Origin: Ditylenchus dipsaci
Taxonomy: Eukaryota > Nematoda > Chromadorea > Rhabditida > Anguinidae
Length of the DNA: 64,000 nt
Direction: 5' to 3'
NCBI GenBank assembly: GCA_004194705.1
Contig: SADC01000065.1
Span: 219,480 to 283,479 of the forward strand
In this document: piece by piece, positions 33,587-53,997 of the stretch
Layout: every line of letters begins with the position of its first letter
Numbering within the stretch: position 1 is the stretch's first letter
Notes under the pieces: generated by a model
Seen by the model: only the letters and a program-made list of their open reading frames with translations
The model's database searches: none
What the model was told of the DNA's origin: nothing
Made by a program: the position numbers and the translations under genes

Positions 33587-33753
33587 TTAAAGGGGCATAC
33601 CAGCGCGTTACACGGGCAATTTCAAATTCGCAAAAGGCGGGGACCAGCCGTATTCAAACGAGCATTATTTTTAGATACAAGTTTGTCATTTTATAAAAAA
33701 TACTATACACCGTGCTGGGATCGAACTCGACCACGTTCAGACTACATTAGCAC

Positions 33754-35715
33754 GGTGTACGGTCAGTTCGCCCCACGGTCAGTTCGCCCCGGTCAGTTCG
33801 CCCCGTTTTTCAAAACGGTCAGTTCGCCCCGGTCAGTTCGCATCGTTTTTTTTCAAACCAATATAGTAACCATTTTTTGTCATGAAAAATACCTTTGTTA
33901 GTCTCGATACTCCATAAACCAACAAGCCAAGTAGCAAGTTATTATTTGTGGTTTTCCAGTAACCCCTGTGCAAACCTTGTTTTAGAATTTTCAAGGTTGT
34001 TTGACGGTAGTAAATGTTATCTTGTAAGGTATTTTATGAGTTTAGTGATTTCGCTAAAATGAAAACCCACTAATAATACCCCTCCTGACCATAGGTAATT
34101 ACTATGTTTTCTCAATATAAAGGCCCTCTCTTATAGTTATACGCATAGGAATCTTATACCTGAGTTCAGAATCGATTTTTCGCCAATCTGTTTTCTGCGT
34201 TTACTAATTACCACGAGCTCTCCTTATAAATCTTTTTAGATTTTGGTAATTGACCCAAAAAATTAAAAAACCACCCATTTTTTTAAAGGGGCGAAAACCA
34301 AAGAATTACAAGAAATTCTGATCTCCTTTTTTCCACAAACCTTCAAATAAAATTCTGACTGTTCTTATTGTTTATTGAGAAGGCTGCTATGCAATGACAA
34401 GAAAAAAACAAAAGACAAGTGTTACAAATTGATTTTGATCTCTTTGATACCGAACTGAACAACGTCGAAGTGATTTTCTTCGAATCTGATCCATCCGATC
34501 CGAGTAGCAGGCGCATCTGTTTCCGGAAAAATAGCAATAATACACTTTTTTGTCAAATTTTAGTTCAACTTACATCTTCAACAAAAAAAGTCACGTATTG
34601 TGGTGCAATTTTCGGCTGGTAAAGGACAAAATTGTAGTTATAGCACTTGGATGCTATGAGAAGTTGCATGCTTCGACCCCACTCTCCAGGCTTAGAAAAT
34701 GTTGCAGCGTATTCATCCACCCCATCCATTCCACCAAAGTACTTGTTTCATGGAGCAGCTTTATTGGCCACGAGAAAATTCATGAGCTCCTTTCGGACGC
34801 GCTTGTGCTGATCCTCGCCATCATACACCAAGAAAGAAATAGCCCTAAATAAGAAATTATTGAAAGTTGAAAGAAGAGAAGCACAATCGACCTATAAAAG
34901 CAGTTGCCATCTGAGTGGATCGTATATACTTTGATAGGTTCATCACTCCAGGGATAGACAGGTATTGGTGCAAAATATTCCCTCAAAATTTCAGTTTCGG
35001 AATCAAAGTGCATTCTTTTTACCGAAGACCTCCTGAGAGCTAAACCAAAAACCAATGTCAACAAAATTATCTTACATCCGAAGAGTACCAATATTTCCGA
35101 CTTTTTTAGCGAAAGAAGATAAAGCTTCCTCATTTTCGTTGTCTTGCAATATCGGCTCAATCTCGTTTCTCTCGTCTTCTTCATTTTCTGAATCAGTCTC
35201 GGACCACTCATCATCACTTTTATTCTTCCTTTTTCAAGCATCCCTATATCATTATGAAAAATCACCGTCTCTAAATTTTTCTGTAAATATACCTTGCTTT
35301 CTTTGCCTTCACACCGATCATTTGGCCTATTCCATTCATAGCAATGCGATTCTTTATCTTCCAAATAATTAGTTACGGCCAGCATTCGCCTCCCGATTTT
35401 TTCTGTGTGAAATAGCTCGACCCTTTCATCTTTCATTGCTTTAGACATTTTGAAGCTCTGAAGATTTAAGCTGTGATTACAGTTAACACCTGTAAAGTTG
35501 TAAGCGATAGCACATGCAGGGCGAATCCTAGCTTAAGCAAGGTTTGCACAGGGGTTACTCGAAAACCACAAATAAAAGTTTGCCACTTGTCTTGTTGGTT
35601 TATGAGTATCGAGACTGGCTCATAGAAAAATTTTTGAAATATCAAAGATGCTTTTCATGACAATAAATGGTTACTTTATTGGTTTGAAAAAAAACGGGCG
35701 AACTGACCTGTCTCC
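33754..35715. mobile_element. MULE-like transposon carrying an OTU protease, 9-bp TSD
   Basis: Left end GGTGTACGGTCAGTTCGCCC with repeats of GGTCAGTTCGCCCC; right end inverse GGAGACAGGTCAGTTCGCCC. A perfect 9-bp duplication, CATTAGCAC, flanks it (33745-33753 and 35716-35724). The inverted repeats run roughly 180-235 bp inward (to about 33987 and from about 35539). The GGTGTACGG terminus matches the right end of the 25968-32307 element, so both belong to one lineage. Its only gene encodes an OTU protease; no transposase is present. Confidence 0.85.
34422..35448 (-). CDS. OTU-family cysteine protease, element-borne
   Basis: Minus strand, start at 35448 (MSKAMKDERVELFHTEKIGR). An acidic linker (DEWSETDSENEEDERNEIEP) lies in another frame, implying one indel or a missed intron. 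After a GTAAGA...TTTAG intron it reads PVYPWSDEP, then HSDGNCFYR with the putative catalytic Asp and Cys. A 47-nt intron follows, then AISFLVYDGEDQHKRVRKEL, GEWGRSMQLLIASKCY and NFVLYQPK. A last exon has IGWIRFEENHFDVV with the putative catalytic His, and stops at 34422. The order D-G-N-C ... WG ... H-F-D is that of OTU deubiquitinases. Two small phase mismatches remain. It is flanked by inverted terminal arrays, so it moves with the element. A role in protecting transposase or silencing host defence is speculation. Confidence 0.72.
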
Positions 35716-35789
35716 CATTAGCACATTACCACTGAGCCACCCATGCTATTAGACTGTTACTGTGTTTTCCATTAGTTATTGCTCTTAAG

Positions 35790-36359
35790 TAGGGTTGTCG
35801 AGTACTCGAAATTTTCGAGTACTCGACTCGAAATCTTATCAATACTCGAAATTTTCGAGTACTCGACTCGACTCGATATTCGAAACTCGAAATTTTCGAG
35901 TACTCGACTCGACTCGATACTCGATACTCGAAATTTTCGAGTACTCGACTCGACTCGATACTCGAAACTCGAAAAATTTCGAATAATACTCGAAATTACT
36001 CGATTTCGAGTAGAATTTTTGTCGAAATTTAGGTTAAAAATTTAATCATGTGAAGTTGGTAAGGCATAATAAAGCCATAAAAAAGAAAAAAATTGGTCCT
36101 CGAGCACATTTTTAATTATTAAATTCTATACTTCAAACTCAAAATTTTCGAGTACTTGACTCGATGCTCGAAACTCGAAATTTTCGAGTCGAGTACTCGA
36201 CTCGGTATTCGAAACTCGAAATTTTCGAGTACTCGACTCGACTCGATATTCGAAACTCGAAATTTTCGAGTACTCGACTCGACTCGATACTCGAAACTCG
36301 AAAAATTTCGAATAATACTCGAAATTACTCGATTTCGAGTACTCGACTCGCCAACCCTA
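35790..36359. mobile_element. hAT-like foldback, TAGGGTTG ends, CTCGAAATTTTCGAG satellite
   Basis: Starts TAGGGTTGTCGAGTACTCG and ends CGACTCGCCAACCCTA. Flanks CTCTTAAG and CTCTTAAC (7 of 8 match). The body is two blocks of tandem ACTCGAAATTTTCGAGTACT palindromes. Reading frames across it are repeat artefacts. Confidence 0.8.
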
Positions 36360-36471
36360 CTCTTAACAAAATAACAAATTTGCATTTAAAAATAATTCTC
36401 GTTGAATATGGCTGTCCCCGCCTTTTGCAAATATGAAATTGATCGTGCAACGCGCTGGTATGCCCCTTTAA

Positions 36472-37094
36472 ATGTCAAAAGAATAGCAAGCAGGTTAATT
36501 TAAATTTTCATTCACTAGGTGGGTGTGGTGCTCACCGACTTTTTTCAAATCAAGAGAAAAGAAATCCAAGTTTGCGTCAAAAATCATTGATTTTGACTTC
36601 CTCTTGTCTAATCCATCCTTTTTTCGCTTGTTGTTTTTAGGAAGCGGGTTAGAGAGTGGTGATAATAGCAACCACCAAATATCCAATTGCCTTGCTTCTT
36701 CTTTTTGTTCAAATTAAATAAATAAATGAATGGTGATGGTGTGTGTTAACAACTGTTTAAGCTAACCAATTAACAAGGAACACATAAACACGCTCTGGAT
36801 CCAATTGAATCATCATTCAATAGAGTTTATTCTCTTTTACCCCTTCTCTGGATTAGCATGTGATTAAGTGTCACATATACACCCCATTTGTCTTTCACAT
36901 TTGGAGAATTGTTGAAATATGTGAGGCCTTCTACTATTTGTACCTTTTCAATAACTACATCTGTAACCCTGATTGACCACCTGTCGTCCCTATTTGGTAT
37001 TTTCTCTGCTTTTGTCCACCTGATTAACAAAAAACTATTCTGATTAGTCTAGAGCTTTATTAAAGTGTCAATGATGTAGCAAATAATAAGACTA
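36472..37094. other. FAK upstream region
   Basis: No gene or repeat recognised. It may contain the FAK promoter, but no specific element can be named. Confidence 0.4.
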
Positions 37095-37357
37095 CCGTAT
37101 ATTCTCGATTAGAAGGCCCCTCTCTAATAGAAGGCCCCTCTCTAATAGAAGGCCCCCCTTGAGGACCTATATATCAGCATAGAAAAAGAAATTCGCAAAT
37201 CTGTTTTTCGCGTTTTCTTAGTTAGCACGAGCTCACCTGATTCCACTTTTAAAATTTTAGTTGAGCACCCAAAAATCTCAAAATCGAAATATTTTTTTTC
37301 CGACTTTTTTAGGGTTGAAAAATAGAAGGCCCGGGCCTTCTAATAGAGAATATACGG
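37095..37357. mobile_element. Tc1-like MITE (CCGTATATTCTC ends)
   Basis: TA-flanked. Ends CCGTATATTCTCGATTAGAA and inverse, with an inner repeat of TAGAAGGCCCCTCTC. It lies about 200 bp upstream of the FAK start codon. A related right end (TCTAATAGAGGTTATACGG) occurs at 53255-53274. Confidence 0.75.
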
Positions 37358-37562
37358 TAATGGAATTGGCAAGTTCATAAGAACACTTGCTAGAAAGAGT
37401 ATTAGATTTCACTTGGCTCCTTCCTTGTTATTATGCTGCATGTTTCAAATTCCAATCTTTTGCATTATTTTATCAATTTTCCAAAAAATAATATTTTTTT
37501 AATTATTTAGATCTATTGTAATTGGAATGTGAGATTGGCTGAGCATCCATCCATCCATCCAG

Positions 37563-47130
<9,568 letters not shown>

Positions 47131-47247
47131 TAAAATTGACCTACTAACACCAGAAAAATACTTCTACACACTCTCAAGCGATATCTAAAAATCAGGCATG
47201 CGGCACACCCAGAATAGGACAAAAATTATTTGACTAACAATTGAATA

Positions 47248-47676
47248 CAGTCAACTCTCGATATAGTGTAGCCCCAAAAGTTCGTTCCCGCCTTGGATCC
47301 GACACTTTTTTTACCTCGATTTTTGAAGTCTTTTGCCAAATATGATTCGTCAGTCTAGTGCGAAATATCGCAGGGATTCCGATTTTGCCAGTCGTTTTTG
47401 TAAAAGGCAAAAGTTTTGCCGAAAAGACCCGCGCCTCTCGATATAGTGTAGCCTTATTTTGAAAAAACCACTACACTATATCGAGAGGCGCGGTCTTTTC
47501 GGCAAAACTTTTGCCTTTTACAAAAACGACTGGCAAAATCGGAATCCCTGCGATATTTTGCACTAGACTGACGAATCATATTTGGCAAAAGACTTCAAAA
47601 ATCGAGGTAAAAAAAGTGTCGGACCCAAGGCGGGAACGAACTTTTAGGGGCTACTAGTTATATCGAGAGTTGACTG
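47248..47676. mobile_element. Tc1-like foldback (CAGTCAACTCTCGATATAG)
   Basis: TA-flanked. Ends CAGTCAACTCTCGATATAGT and inverse; almost the whole 429 bp forms one hairpin. It follows the FAK stop by about 120 bp. The AAAGTTCGTTCCCGCC word also occurs at 39845-39860 and, diverged, near 55590. Confidence 0.85.
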
Positions 47677-47708
47677 TATGACAAAAAGTCATTTGACGAT
47701 AAATTCAA

Positions 47709-47848
47709 ATGGCACTTTCTATACTCCGGCAAACCGTTTGTTTCAAACCGTTTGCCGGAGCCTTTAAACGGTTTGCAGCAAACCCTTCAAACCGTTTGCT
47801 GCAAACGGTTTGAAACAAACGGTTTGCCGGAGTATAGAAAGTGCCAAT
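47709..47848. mobile_element. Small foldback, GCAAACCGTTTG phrase
   Basis: TGGCACTTTCTATACTCCGG and its inverse enclose repeats of CAAACCGTTTG. No target-site duplication was found. Confidence 0.68.
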
Positions 47849-47984
47849 GAGAAACAAATGGTCTTTACACGATTTGTTTCGAGAATAATTATTTGGTATT
47901 TTACTGTTTCTAGAAACAGTACTTTTCGCAATGAACAAAGTGAGCAACAAATAACTAATTCTGTCTACCCTCGATAAAATATAC

Positions 47985-48160
47985 TAGGGTTGTACAATGG
48001 GAATATTCCCGGGAATATTTCCGGGAATATTCCCGGGAACATTGGGGATATTCCCGGGTTTCCCGGTATTTTCCCTATATTGGGAATATTCCCGGAATAT
48101 TCCCAATGTTCCGGGAATATTCCCGGGTTTTCTATATTTCTGGGAATTTCTACAACTCTA
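47985..48160. mobile_element. hAT-like foldback, TAGGGTTG ends, AATATTCCCGGG satellite
   Basis: Starts TAGGGTTGTACAATGGG and ends TTCTACAACTCTA, with a perfect 8-bp duplication, AAATATAC (47977-47984 and 48161-48168). The body is GGGAATATTCCC repeats. Confidence 0.85.
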
Positions 48161-48169
48161 AAATATACC

Positions 48170-48845
48170 ATCGATATAGGCCATCTGTAACTGGCTGTCA
48201 ACACCATATAAACTGGGAATCTTAGGTAAAAAACCGAAAAAAAACCCATTTAGATACCCGAAATTTCACGGGTTTCAAATCCAATAACCTAAAAACCCTT
48301 TGGGAATTTCTCTCTTGCACAAATACGTCGTTTGATCACCTGGATACCCGGTCCACGTGGATATTCATCTGAATGGCCCGAAAAAAGTTTAGTCGAAATA
48401 AAAAGAAAACTAATTATTCTGGCGTAAAATCGTGCATAGGATTGGGATTGATGAGATAACCACCCAAATCCCGAAACCAGAGTGGGTACCCTTTGGGTGG
48501 GTGGATATTCACATGGATGGCCTGAAAAATCGAGTTTTATACAAAGTCATAAGCAATAATAACAAACAATTAACATAAACAATAAAATCGTGTGAGGAAT
48601 TGAGTTTGACAGGGTTAAAATGATGTTCAAAACCACCCGAACCCGAAAACCTGAGGTGGATAGCCTCGAGTGAGGTGGACCAGAAGTGCCTAAAAAATTA
48701 AATTTCGTCAAAGTCGAAAACAAACCATTTCAGTGATCTAAATTTGCATGGCAAAACCGGTTTCTGAATACCAAAACTTCGATTTTTCTTACCTAAAACC
48801 CGAACCTGAGTTAGTTCCTCCTTGGGCAGGTGGACATCTTATGGT
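48170..48845. other. Unassigned DNA
   Basis: Scattered ACCCGAAAACC and GGTGGATA words suggest a degenerate repeat. No gene. Confidence 0.35.
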
Positions 48846-48849
48846 ACTT

Positions 48850-49285
48850 TGATAGTCCCCCCCCATACTCGGATTTTTTTGAAAAGTGACCATAAATCAC
48901 CTCCCCAGCTCATTTTTTCTGCATAACAAGTACGAGAAGCATTTCTAAACACTTTCTGAATAAAAAAAATTGAAAGTTTGTCAAAAAAATTGCCTCCCAC
49001 CCCGCAGTCAAAGATGGTCTTTTTAGGGTGTTTTAGGGTCATTTTTGGGTAATTTATCACATTTTTCTTGCTGGAGCTGGGCAAAAAGATTCTCTAAATG
49101 CATTTTTGATCAAGAGTCTTGCTCGGAATTATCTCTCAGGTATGTGTGTGGGCGCATCTCAACCCCAAGCAACCAAGCCCCCTACGCCCCCTAGGGGGCG
49201 CAGGGGCTTTGTTGGTTAGAGATGCTTGGTTGCTTGGGGTTGAGATGCGCCACACACATACCTTAGACATAATCCCGAGCTAGAT
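48850..49285. mobile_element. Poly-C-ended element with GCGCATCTCAAC palindrome
   Basis: A CCCCCCCC border at 48857, then AGGGTGTTTTAGGGTC, then the same GGGGCGCAGGGGCTT palindrome as 24060-24295. Right border unclear. Confidence 0.55.
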
Positions 49286-49287
49286 TT

Positions 49288-49507
49288 GTTAAAAAGTGAT
49301 TACACTATCAGGTAGCCCTGCGATTCTGGTTTCTGATAAGGTATTATTTATTGCAACATCTCTGCTGAATATAATACATAAAGGTATAAGTATGAAGGAC
49401 GTCAGAAGAAATAATTTGGTTTATACATTTTACAGGGATGTTGCAGTAAATGATATTTTGTTAGAAACTAGAATGGCAGGGCTATCTGATGGTGTTATTA
49501 CTTTTGA
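49288..49507. mobile_element. Foldback, TAGCCCTGCGATTCTGG arms
   Basis: AAAAGTGATTACACTATCAG, then TAGCCCTGCGATTCT, pairs with GGCAGGGCTATCTGATGG and GTGTTATTACTTTT at the right. Confidence 0.7.
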
Positions 49508-50114
49508 AAATTTTTTTTTAAAACTAAGCATAAAAACGTAAAACCAAAATCATAAAATTTATTTGCAACAAAAGAAGATCCGATTTGCATCGAAAAAGAT
49601 CCTTTTTGCACCAAAAAAATCCATATCCCGTCCGATGTGGCAACGTTGGGCTCGACTAGTAAACAGTTTTATATTTTGAAAAAATTTTACATGCAAAAAA
49701 AACAATTCGAAAACATTATTGACAAAATTAGGGTGGTCCGCGCGAATTCGACATGTCCAAATTGCTGTGCTTATCAAGTTTCATGGTCCCTTAAGTGTTA
49801 CTACCCGGGTACCCCAACCTGAGTACCTCCTAAGCGTACCACCAGATGTGCGAAATCACAATTTTGGTCCTGTCCAATATGATTCCCCACACTTTTCAGC
49901 TTTGAATAAATGCTTGTCTTTTTCTTTTATAAAAATTTTCACTTTTCAGGCCATACAGGTGGATCCACTTGACATTAGGGGTAGCCCTTAAGGTAATCGG
50001 GTTTAGGTGGTTAAAATCGTAATTTTATTTCTAACAATCCCAATTCCTCATAGAATTTCGGGCTTTAAAAAATGGTTTGTTTATTATTCAGACTAACTTT
50101 TAATTTTAAGGTCT

Positions 50115-50245
50115 TTCAGGTGGCCCCGAAGGGGGCGCAGGGGGCTTGAGAGTTAGAGATGCGCACACCCACATACCTTAGACATGATTCCGAATAGTAC
50201 TCTTGACCATAAAATGCATACAGAGTCTCTTTTTGACACGACCCA
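50115..50245. repeat. Half copy of GCGCATCTC palindrome family
   Basis: Contains GGGGGCGCAGGGGGCTTG, then AGAGATGCGCACACCCACAT and ATGCATACAGAGTCTC. Confidence 0.6.
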
Positions 50246-50789
50246 GTTGAAAAACATGGTGAGGCAGTCGAATAATACAGATATTCAAATTTCTAATGTT
50301 CTGCCATAAAAGTGACCCCCTTTTATTCCCTTACCCTCCCATACAGCCCTTAATCCCTTTTAAATTCAAAAGGCGCCAATTCAAATTTTTCAAATTTTGA
50401 CTAAAAACCATGATACCCCTTGTGGTTCGAAAAATTTTTTTCCTCAGAATCAAAAAAAACAGCCGGCTTTCTCATGGAATCGGGGTCGAGAAACACGAAT
50501 ATGAAGTTATCTCCTCCACCTGATCAGTCCCCGTGGGGGGGATTGTAAACTGCAACCGCTTTTATCTTAACAAACCAAATTGCCCAAAGAATTTAAAAGA
50601 CCATACTTGTTGATGACAATGGAATTTGGCAAATTAAAATGCGCGCGGGACACTTTTTTACTCCAAAAATACTTTTTTGAATATGAAAGTAATTTTTCAG
50701 TCTTTGGTCGGTTCTGTTGTTGCAGCTGGAAATTACGAAAAGAAATTTCAAAGTAAAAAAATTCTGATAGCGAAAATACAGTTTAGCGA

Positions 50790-51427
50790 TCTTGTAGGAA
50801 CAGGAATTTGTTGCTTTTCTGCAATGCGACCATTCTCAAGTCGACAACAACAGTGAGAAAGTTCTTAAAGCCTCATCAAGTGCGTACGCGGTGATTCTAA
50901 AAATATTGTCCACTGATCAGTTCTTGTCTGACATTGCCAGGCTAAGCACAGAAAAAAGCACATCTCTCGTGGAATGCTTTAATTCTATCGCTATCAAGTA
51001 TCGCCCAAAGAGAAAATTTTTGTGGGTCCGACCTATTCTATCATCAAGTTAGTGAATTTGTTTTAGCACCGAAAAAGGTTTCATCGGAAGAACGCAACTT
51101 GCTGTAATGCACTTCAATCACAATGTTGATGAAGAAGCTAGGGGAAATAGAAAAGTGACTGAAACCAAAAATATATCTTCAAAGGCGCTCAACAAATCTG
51201 TGGAGAAGAATATAAAATCTAAAGCAGATACAAGTTGGAAACTGAAGCTTCTGAGACATGTAGTGAAAGCTAAATTTGAAGAAGTGGAGGAGAAAATACA
51301 GCTGGTTGAGGAAGACCACTTAGATGGCGCAGAAGAAAACTGGGAAGATACAGGCACATTGATTAGCGAGGAAGAAGATGACGAGAAAAATGATTACACT
51401 GAAAATTTTGATGAATATACATTGTGA
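50790..51427 (+). CDS. Transposon-associated protein of unknown class
   Basis: The first part (about 50790-51021) reads EFVAFLQCDHSQVDNNSEKV and on to TEKSTSLVECFNSIAIKYRP followed by KRKF. A 45-nt intron (51022-51066, GTGGGT...TTTTAG) joins in phase to TEKGFIGRTQLAVMHFNHNV and an acidic tail ending at 51427 (FDEYTL). The pattern T-S-x-V/L-E-x-F-x-S...K-Y-x-P-K-R...RTQLAxxHxNxN is one I associate with C-terminal regions of animal transposon-like proteins of unknown mechanism; that is recollection, not a search. Its N-terminal part is not recognised. It sits between the inverted arms of the 50592-53005 element. Confidence 0.5.
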
Positions 51428-51495
51428 ACGGATTATTTCGATAAAGTTTTTGCTTAAAAAATGCAGGAGCTGCAACAACAGAACTGACCAAAGAC

Positions 51496-52549
51496 TAGGG
51501 TTGGGTAATTCTCCGGAGAAATACTTTCCGGGTAATTACTCGGGTAATTACCTGGGTAATTACCGGTAATTACCCGAAAGCGGAGAAATACTATTTGCAG
51601 ATACCTAAACCATCTGGATGGTGCCAAACCACCTGAATGGTACCCAAACCACCGGTATGGTACCCAAATCACCTGGATAGTGCCCAAACCATCTGTATGT
51701 TACCAGAAACACCTGGATGTTAACCAAACCACCTGGATGGTACCCAAATCTTCTGGATAGTACCCGAACCATCTGGATATCACTCAAAACACCTGGATGA
51801 TACCTAAACCAAAAAATTTTGGCTGAATAGGGTAGTTGGATTGGTTAATAGTTAATCCTAATAAAAAGTAAATGGTTAGTGGCGATTGTGATATTTGTCG
51901 ACCATAATTGCCATAAAATTTTTTATGAAGAAAGCAATTATCCTTGTAAAATAAAAACATTCAAAAGATATGAGCACAAAAATGAAGAAGATATCGCAGA
52001 AAAATAAAATAATGAAAAAATGTATCAGCTGGGAGTCGAACCTTTTACATTAAAAAGAAGACCAGCAGTGTAAAGAAAAAGCATGGCTCAAGCGGGAAGT
52101 GATTCCTGCATAATTAGAAAGTAAACATTGCCTCCCCGGCTCCGACTGTGACGCAATTCTAAAGCAAAACAGAAAATTAGAACGCTTCATACTTTTATAA
52201 GAACCAACCTCCAAGTGTTTCTCCATTCTTTTTGCATCTGACTAGTAGCCAGAATTGCAGAACTTGCACAAACCGACCACTGTTAGATTCCCATTTGCAT
52301 TTCTTTCTTTAACTCGATTGTAGCAATTCCAACACCAGAAAAAGGGCTTGAATTCGGACATCTAAATTTTCCATCTATAATACGAATAGAGCAGCAGAAA
52401 AAACAGTTTTCAGAAAAAACACCGAAGGTCAACTGCAATAAATACTAAAAAATAGTATTTCTCCGATTTTTCTTTACGGAGAAATACTAAGTATTTCTCC
52501 GGGTAATTACCCGGAGAATTACCCGGTAATTACCCATCACTCAACCCTA
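51496..52549. mobile_element. hAT-like foldback, TAGGGTTG ends, CTCCGGAGAAATA satellite
   Basis: Starts TAGGGTTGGGTAATTCTCC and ends CATCACTCAACCCTA. A perfect 8-bp duplication, CCAAAGAC (51488-51495 and 52550-52557), flanks it. The host's left arm (TCTTTGGTCGG near 50700) is the empty site. The interior includes the minisatellite at 51605-51810. Confidence 0.87.
51605..51810. repeat. 20-bp minisatellite (CACCTGGATGGTACCCAAAC)
   Basis: About ten imperfect copies of a 20-bp unit in direct orientation. Confidence 0.8.
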
Positions 52550-52626
52550 CCAAAGACTGAAAAATCGCTTTCATATTCAAAAAAGTATTTTTGGAGTAAA
52601 AAAAGTGTCCCGCGCGCATTTGAATT

Positions 52627-52946
52627 GGGTAAAAACGGAAATATGCCACGTTCTGGAGAAAAAGAGCCACGTTTTTTCGATTCTAGTCAAGAAAGCGAAA
52701 AAATGCACGTTTTAGTGAAAAAGTGCCACGTTTTTTTTCAAATTTGCCTAGTTTTGCACAGATATGCCTGGTTTTATTGGTCGCTTTGTTCCCAAGGACA
52801 TATCAATAGCAAGCTAATGGTAATATTCGAAATTTCAGGTGTAAAATCATTGATTTGTATAAGGAACCTTATTGTCAGAAAACGTGGCACTTTTTCACTA
52901 AAACGTGGCACTTTTTCTCCAAAATGTGGCATTTTTACGTATCGTC
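52627..52946. mobile_element. Mini MULE-like foldback (GCCACGTTTT phrase), 9-10 bp TSD
   Basis: A direct repeat, CATTTGAATT, lies at 52617-52626 and 52947-52956. The ends contain GTAAAAACGGAAATATGCC and, inverted, TACGTAAAAATGCC. The arms repeat AAAAAGTGCCACGTTTT. The duplication length fits Mutator-like transposition. Confidence 0.72.
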
Positions 52947-53214
52947 CATTTGAATTTGCCAAATTCTCATTGTCAACAACAAGTATGGTCCTTTAAGATT
53001 AGAAAAAATGGTTTGATTTTAATTTAGACTAAAATTTAGTTTTTAGGCCAACCAGTAGATATCAACCCAACCACGTGGTACCCACCCGGGTTTCAGCAGT
53101 TGGGTAGAAAAAAAATCTAAAAAGCGGAATCAACTAAGATCGAGGTGATCAAGAAAACGCGAAAAACAGATTTGCAAAAAAAAATTTTTGCGCTGAGATA
53201 TAGGTCCTTGAGGG

Positions 53215-53276
53215 TGCCCGTCTATTAGAGGTGCCCGTCTATTAGAGTGTGCCCGTCTAATAGAGGTTATACGGTA
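53215..53276. mobile_element. Right end of a Tc1-like MITE
   Basis: TGCCCGTCTATTAGAGG is repeated, then TCTAATAGAGGTTATACGG and TA, the same end as 41172-41410. No left partner found. Confidence 0.5.
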
Positions 53277-53843
53277 TGCTCTAATAGAACGACACCCCCA
53301 CACGGCTTTTCAAAACGCCTAATAATGTATTTTTTTAACTTTTTAATGAAATTTCCTGGGTAACGCTGAAATCAATTCTAGACTTAAAATATCTTCCAGT
53401 TTGAAAACTTCCCAAACTTTGTAGAGAAAATTCAGCGCTACATTTCGGTGTATGACTGATCACTGAGAATAAAAATTTCTTATTTTTCTTTACAAAATAA
53501 ATTCGATTTATTGATTTTTTTGCCTTTTATCTGACGTAGAATCTGGACTTTAGTTAGACTTGTAGTCAAATTTTTATAAGAAAAATTGAAAATCTGATCT
53601 TTATGCCCTATTTCAACACTTCGATTCACGTCAAAGAGCAGGGTTCCGAATAAAAAAATTTCAAAAAAGGACATTTAGGTAAAAAAGGACATTTTGACTA
53701 TTTTTGAAGTAAAAGGGTCATTTTATCTAATGCTTGTTGCCATTTCGAATCGAAAAAAAAAGATTTCGACTAAATTTCTAAAAATAAGAAAGATTTGGGG
53801 TGCCAAAAAAAGGACGAATTTTTAAAAAAGGACGATTCGTAGC

Positions 53844-53958
53844 CAGGGTTTCCAATAATGACAGTGACAGTGACACTGACATCACTGATATGTCACTGTA
53901 AGTGTCACTGTCATTGTCACTGTCAGTGTCACTGTCACTGTCATTATTGGAAACCCTG
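53844..53958. mobile_element. 115-bp hAT-like palindrome, GTGACAGTGAC phrase
   Basis: CAGGGTTTCCAATAATGACA pairs with its inverse ending ATTGGAAACCCTG. A perfect 8-bp duplication, TTCGTAGC (53836-53843 and 53959-53966), flanks it. Confidence 0.88.
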
Positions 53959-53997
53959 TTCGTAGCCCTGTCAGAGAGGCTGTTGATAAAAAAAATC

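Larger units (their letters stand above)
33700..35755 (-). repeat. tRNA-like SINE split by a transposon
   Basis: On the minus strand, 35755-35716 gives a clear A box (TGGCTCAGTGG), and 33753-33700 gives a B box (GTTCGATCC). The two halves were separated by the insertion at 33754-35715, which duplicated CATTAGCAC between them. Rejoined, the spacing is tRNA-like. Confidence 0.6.
33591..36467. mobile_element. piggyBac-like MITE (TTAA) hosting later insertions
   Basis: Flanked by TTAA (33587-33590 and 36468-36471). The ends are exact inverse copies: AGGGGCATACCAGCGCGTT and AACGCGCTGGTATGCCCCT. Without the nested elements (33754-35715 and 35790-36359) it would be only about 330 bp. Confidence 0.85.
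50592..53005. mobile_element. Inverted-repeat element carrying an unknown transposon-type ORF
   Basis: The left arm reads GACCATACTTGTTG, GAATTTGGCAAATT, CGCGCGGGACACTTTTTTAC and CAGTCTTTGGTCGG. The same blocks occur inverted on the right, at 51465-51487, 52550-52622 and 52950-53000. The right arm is split by two later insertions (51496-52549 and 52627-52946), each with its own target-site duplication. It encodes the ORF at 50790-51427. Confidence 0.72.

Noticed and set aside
35779..36436. Several overlapping open frames on both strands
   Set aside because: All lie in the CTCGAAATTTTCGAG satellite of a hAT foldback and repeat the same words.
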